DNA from: Deltaproteobacteria bacterium | GTDB taxonomy: Bacteria > Myxococcota > B64-G9 | Reading direction: 5' to 3' | NCBI GenBank assembly: GCA_030591445.1 | Contig: JAUVBB010000007.1 | Location: 1-36,934 of the forward strand | DNA length: 36,934 nucleotides | Part shown: positions 35,701 to 36,934 of the stretch, in pieces | How the letters are laid out: each line of letters starts with the position of its first letter | Numbering within the stretch: position 1 is the stretch's first letter | The notes under the pieces: generated by a model | Seen by the model: the letters and a program-made list of their open reading frames with translations, nothing else | Told to the model about the DNA's origin: nothing | Database searches by the model: none | Program-made: the position numbers and the translations under genes

Positions 35701-36934
35701 ATGAGATGTTTTATGTGGATTTTGGTTTTCCTTTCCTCAATTTTCGCAGCTTGTGATCCTTGTAGCGATGTCAACTGTGACAATCCACCTTCGGATGAGT
35801 GCGTAGACGATGAGCAACTCGCCGAGTATCTTTCTCCAGGAAGTTGCTCCGAGGGTACCTGCAACTACGAAAGACGGGTAAGCTCTTGTGAATACGGCTG
35901 TAGTGGTAGCGCCTGCAACGAAGCCCAGTGCGTAACTGGCAGTTGCTGCGATCAGGACCGCTACCTGCCTCAAGGTAAACGCTGTGATGACACCCCTATC
36001 GCCGAAGTAGGTAGTTGCTCAGACGGTTGTGGGGGCAAAATCCTAAGCCGTACTCAATACAAAACCTGCTCGGGGACGAGCACGGATTGTACGGAAAGCA
36101 ACCTGCAATGGGAAGACTGGGTCGAACTCTCCAGCTGCGGAGATGACGCGCTATGTGAGCTGGGTGATTCCGGCCCTGGCTGTGTTACCTGCGAATTTGG
36201 CTGCGGCAACGGTGCTTGCCTGCCTTCGGAATGCGAAGGTGTGGTTTGCGACGATCCACCGCCGTCTACTTGCCAAGACGCAAACACCTTGCTGGTATAT
36301 GAATCTCCCGGAAATTGCACTACGGAAGGCTGCGTGTACCAAAGCCAGCCCCAAACTTGTCCTGAGGGCTGCGTAGACGGAGCCTGTCAGGGAGCATCCT
36401 GCGTAAGTGGACCCTGCTGTGATAATGGCGCCTTGCTTGGCCCGGAGACCAAGTGCCAGGCGGATTCGTTGGCCTATGAGCTTGGCTGTAACGATTCCAA
36501 TTGCGGCGCCCAGGTACTTCGGCGGGATCAGTATCGGTACTGCTCGGGCGTGGGCGCCGAGTGTGACGACAGCAACTTGAAATGGGATGATTGGCAAACG
36601 GAAACAGATTGTGGGCCAGAGTCGTTCTGTAGCACCGAGGGCGCTGAGCCTTCTTGCGTTTTTTGCGAGTTCGGCTGCGGCAATGGTGCTTGCCTGCCCT
36701 CGGAATGCGAAGGCGTGGTTTGCGATGATCCACCGCCGTCTACCTGCCAAGACGCGGATACCCTGTTGGTATACAACTCTCCTGGAAATTGCACTAAGGA
36801 TGGCTGCGTGTACCAAAGCCTGCCCCAAACCTGTCCCGAGGGTTGCGTAGACGGAGCCTGTCAGGGAGCTGCCTGCGTAAGTGGACCCTGCTGTGATAAT
36901 GGCGCCTTGCTTGGCCCGGAGACCAAGTGCCAGG
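35701..36934 (+). CDS. Cysteine-rich repeat lipoprotein, C-terminus beyond right edge
   Basis: At least 411 residues, open to the window end. ATG 35701 is preferred over ATG 35695 because GGGAGG then sits 6 nt upstream. The lipoprotein signal is MRCFMWILVFLSSIFAAC. The mature protein is built from 157-158 residue units, each with blocks such as VxCDDPPPSTC, SPGNC-GCVYQ, CPEGCVDGAC, GPCCDNG and CEFGCGNGAC. These C-x-GC-x-GxC patterns are common in myxobacterial surface lipoproteins of unknown function. It shares the Cys-rich, lipid-anchored theme with the left-edge gene but not its repeat type. Long minus-strand frames here are shadows. Confidence 0.9.
   Translation, partial: MRCFMWILVFLSSIFAACDPCSDVNCDNPPSDECVDDEQLAEYLSPGSCSEGTCNYERRVSSCEYGCSGSACNEAQCVTGSCCDQDRYLPQGKRCDDTPIAEVGSCSDGCGGKILSRTQYKTCSGTSTDCTESNLQWEDWVELSSCGDDALCELGDSGPGCVTCEFGCGNGACLPSECEGVVCDDPPPSTCQDANTLLVYESPGNCTTEGCVYQSQPQTCPEGCVDGACQGASCVSGPCCDNGALLGPETKCQADSLAYELGCNDSNCGAQVLRRDQYRYCSGVGAECDDSNLKWDDWQTETDCGPESFCSTEGAEPSCVFCEFGCGNGACLPSECEGVVCDDPPPSTCQDADTLLVYNSPGNCTKDGCVYQSLPQTCPEGCVDGACQGAACVSGPCCDNGALLGPETKCQ
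35770..36934 (+). repeat. Tandem coding repeat, periods 471 and 474 bp
   Basis: Unit 1 spans 35770-36240, unit 2 36241-36714, and unit 3 starts at 36715 and runs off the window. Units 2 and 3 are nearly identical over the 220 bp visible, and the last 60 bases before the edge repeat 36401-36460 exactly. Unit 1 has drifted clearly but keeps the cysteines. This indicates a recent duplication or gene conversion of the inner unit. Confidence 0.85.

Noticed and set aside
36151-36828. 225-residue minus ORF at the right edge
   Set aside because: Antisense to the tandem Cys-rich units. The plus frame has the lipoprotein signal and regular cysteines.

Overview
The window reads as a chromosome segment of a Gram-negative, moderately GC-rich bacterium of the deltaproteobacterial kind (Myxococcota, Bradymonadia or Desulfobacterota-like). 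This is inferred from very cysteine-rich repeat lipoproteins, a multiheme c-type cytochrome paired with an outer-membrane porin, a pgsBCW set, and a mreBCD-mrdA-rodA cluster. No rRNA, tRNA, CRISPR array or classical insertion sequence was seen.

Layout. Positions 1-5375 (minus) hold most of a giant lipoprotein gene made of about 27 tandem eight-cysteine repeats. It runs off the left edge, and the many ORFs in other frames there are shadows. A 740 bp divergent region contains a perfect CRP-type palindrome. Then come a five-heme cytochrome and a heme-tagged beta-barrel (6115-8714, plus), a biotin carrier protein (8802-9248), and pgsB-pgsC-pgsW for a poly-gamma-glutamate-type polymer (9268-12098). 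Next are a conserved hypothetical gene and a thioredoxin, followed by the cell-shape operon read leftward: mreB, mreC, mreD, mrdA (PBP2), rodA (19013 to 13446). mreD is broken by a -1 frameshift at a five-T run.

Positions 19237-26577 carry a PpiD/SurA-like chaperone, a putative lipoprotein, an oligopeptidase B-like peptidase overlapping a methyltransferase, an MFS exporter and a small cysteine-rich lipoprotein. Positions 26750-29804 hold fatty-acid-type genes: a crotonase, a divergent acyl-CoA synthetase and a small basic-tailed protein.

Positions 30157-34513 (minus) are the most unusual part. A membrane histidine kinase is followed by a protein that fuses an intact receiver domain to a DASS/SLC13-like transporter, and then by a lone receiver protein. 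This looks like a two-component system whose direct output is a transporter. A secreted tyrosine phosphatase follows (34622-35245, minus), and at the right edge there is a second cysteine-rich repeat lipoprotein with a 471/474 bp tandem period (35701 onward, plus).

Two copies of a 100 bp palindromic element (12137-12236 and 29898-29997), about 86% identical and in opposite orientations, sit in convergent intergenic gaps. The second is nested inside a larger 36 bp inverted repeat. Cell-surface genes dominate the window: lipoproteins, envelope growth, polymer synthesis, outer-membrane electron transfer and sensing.
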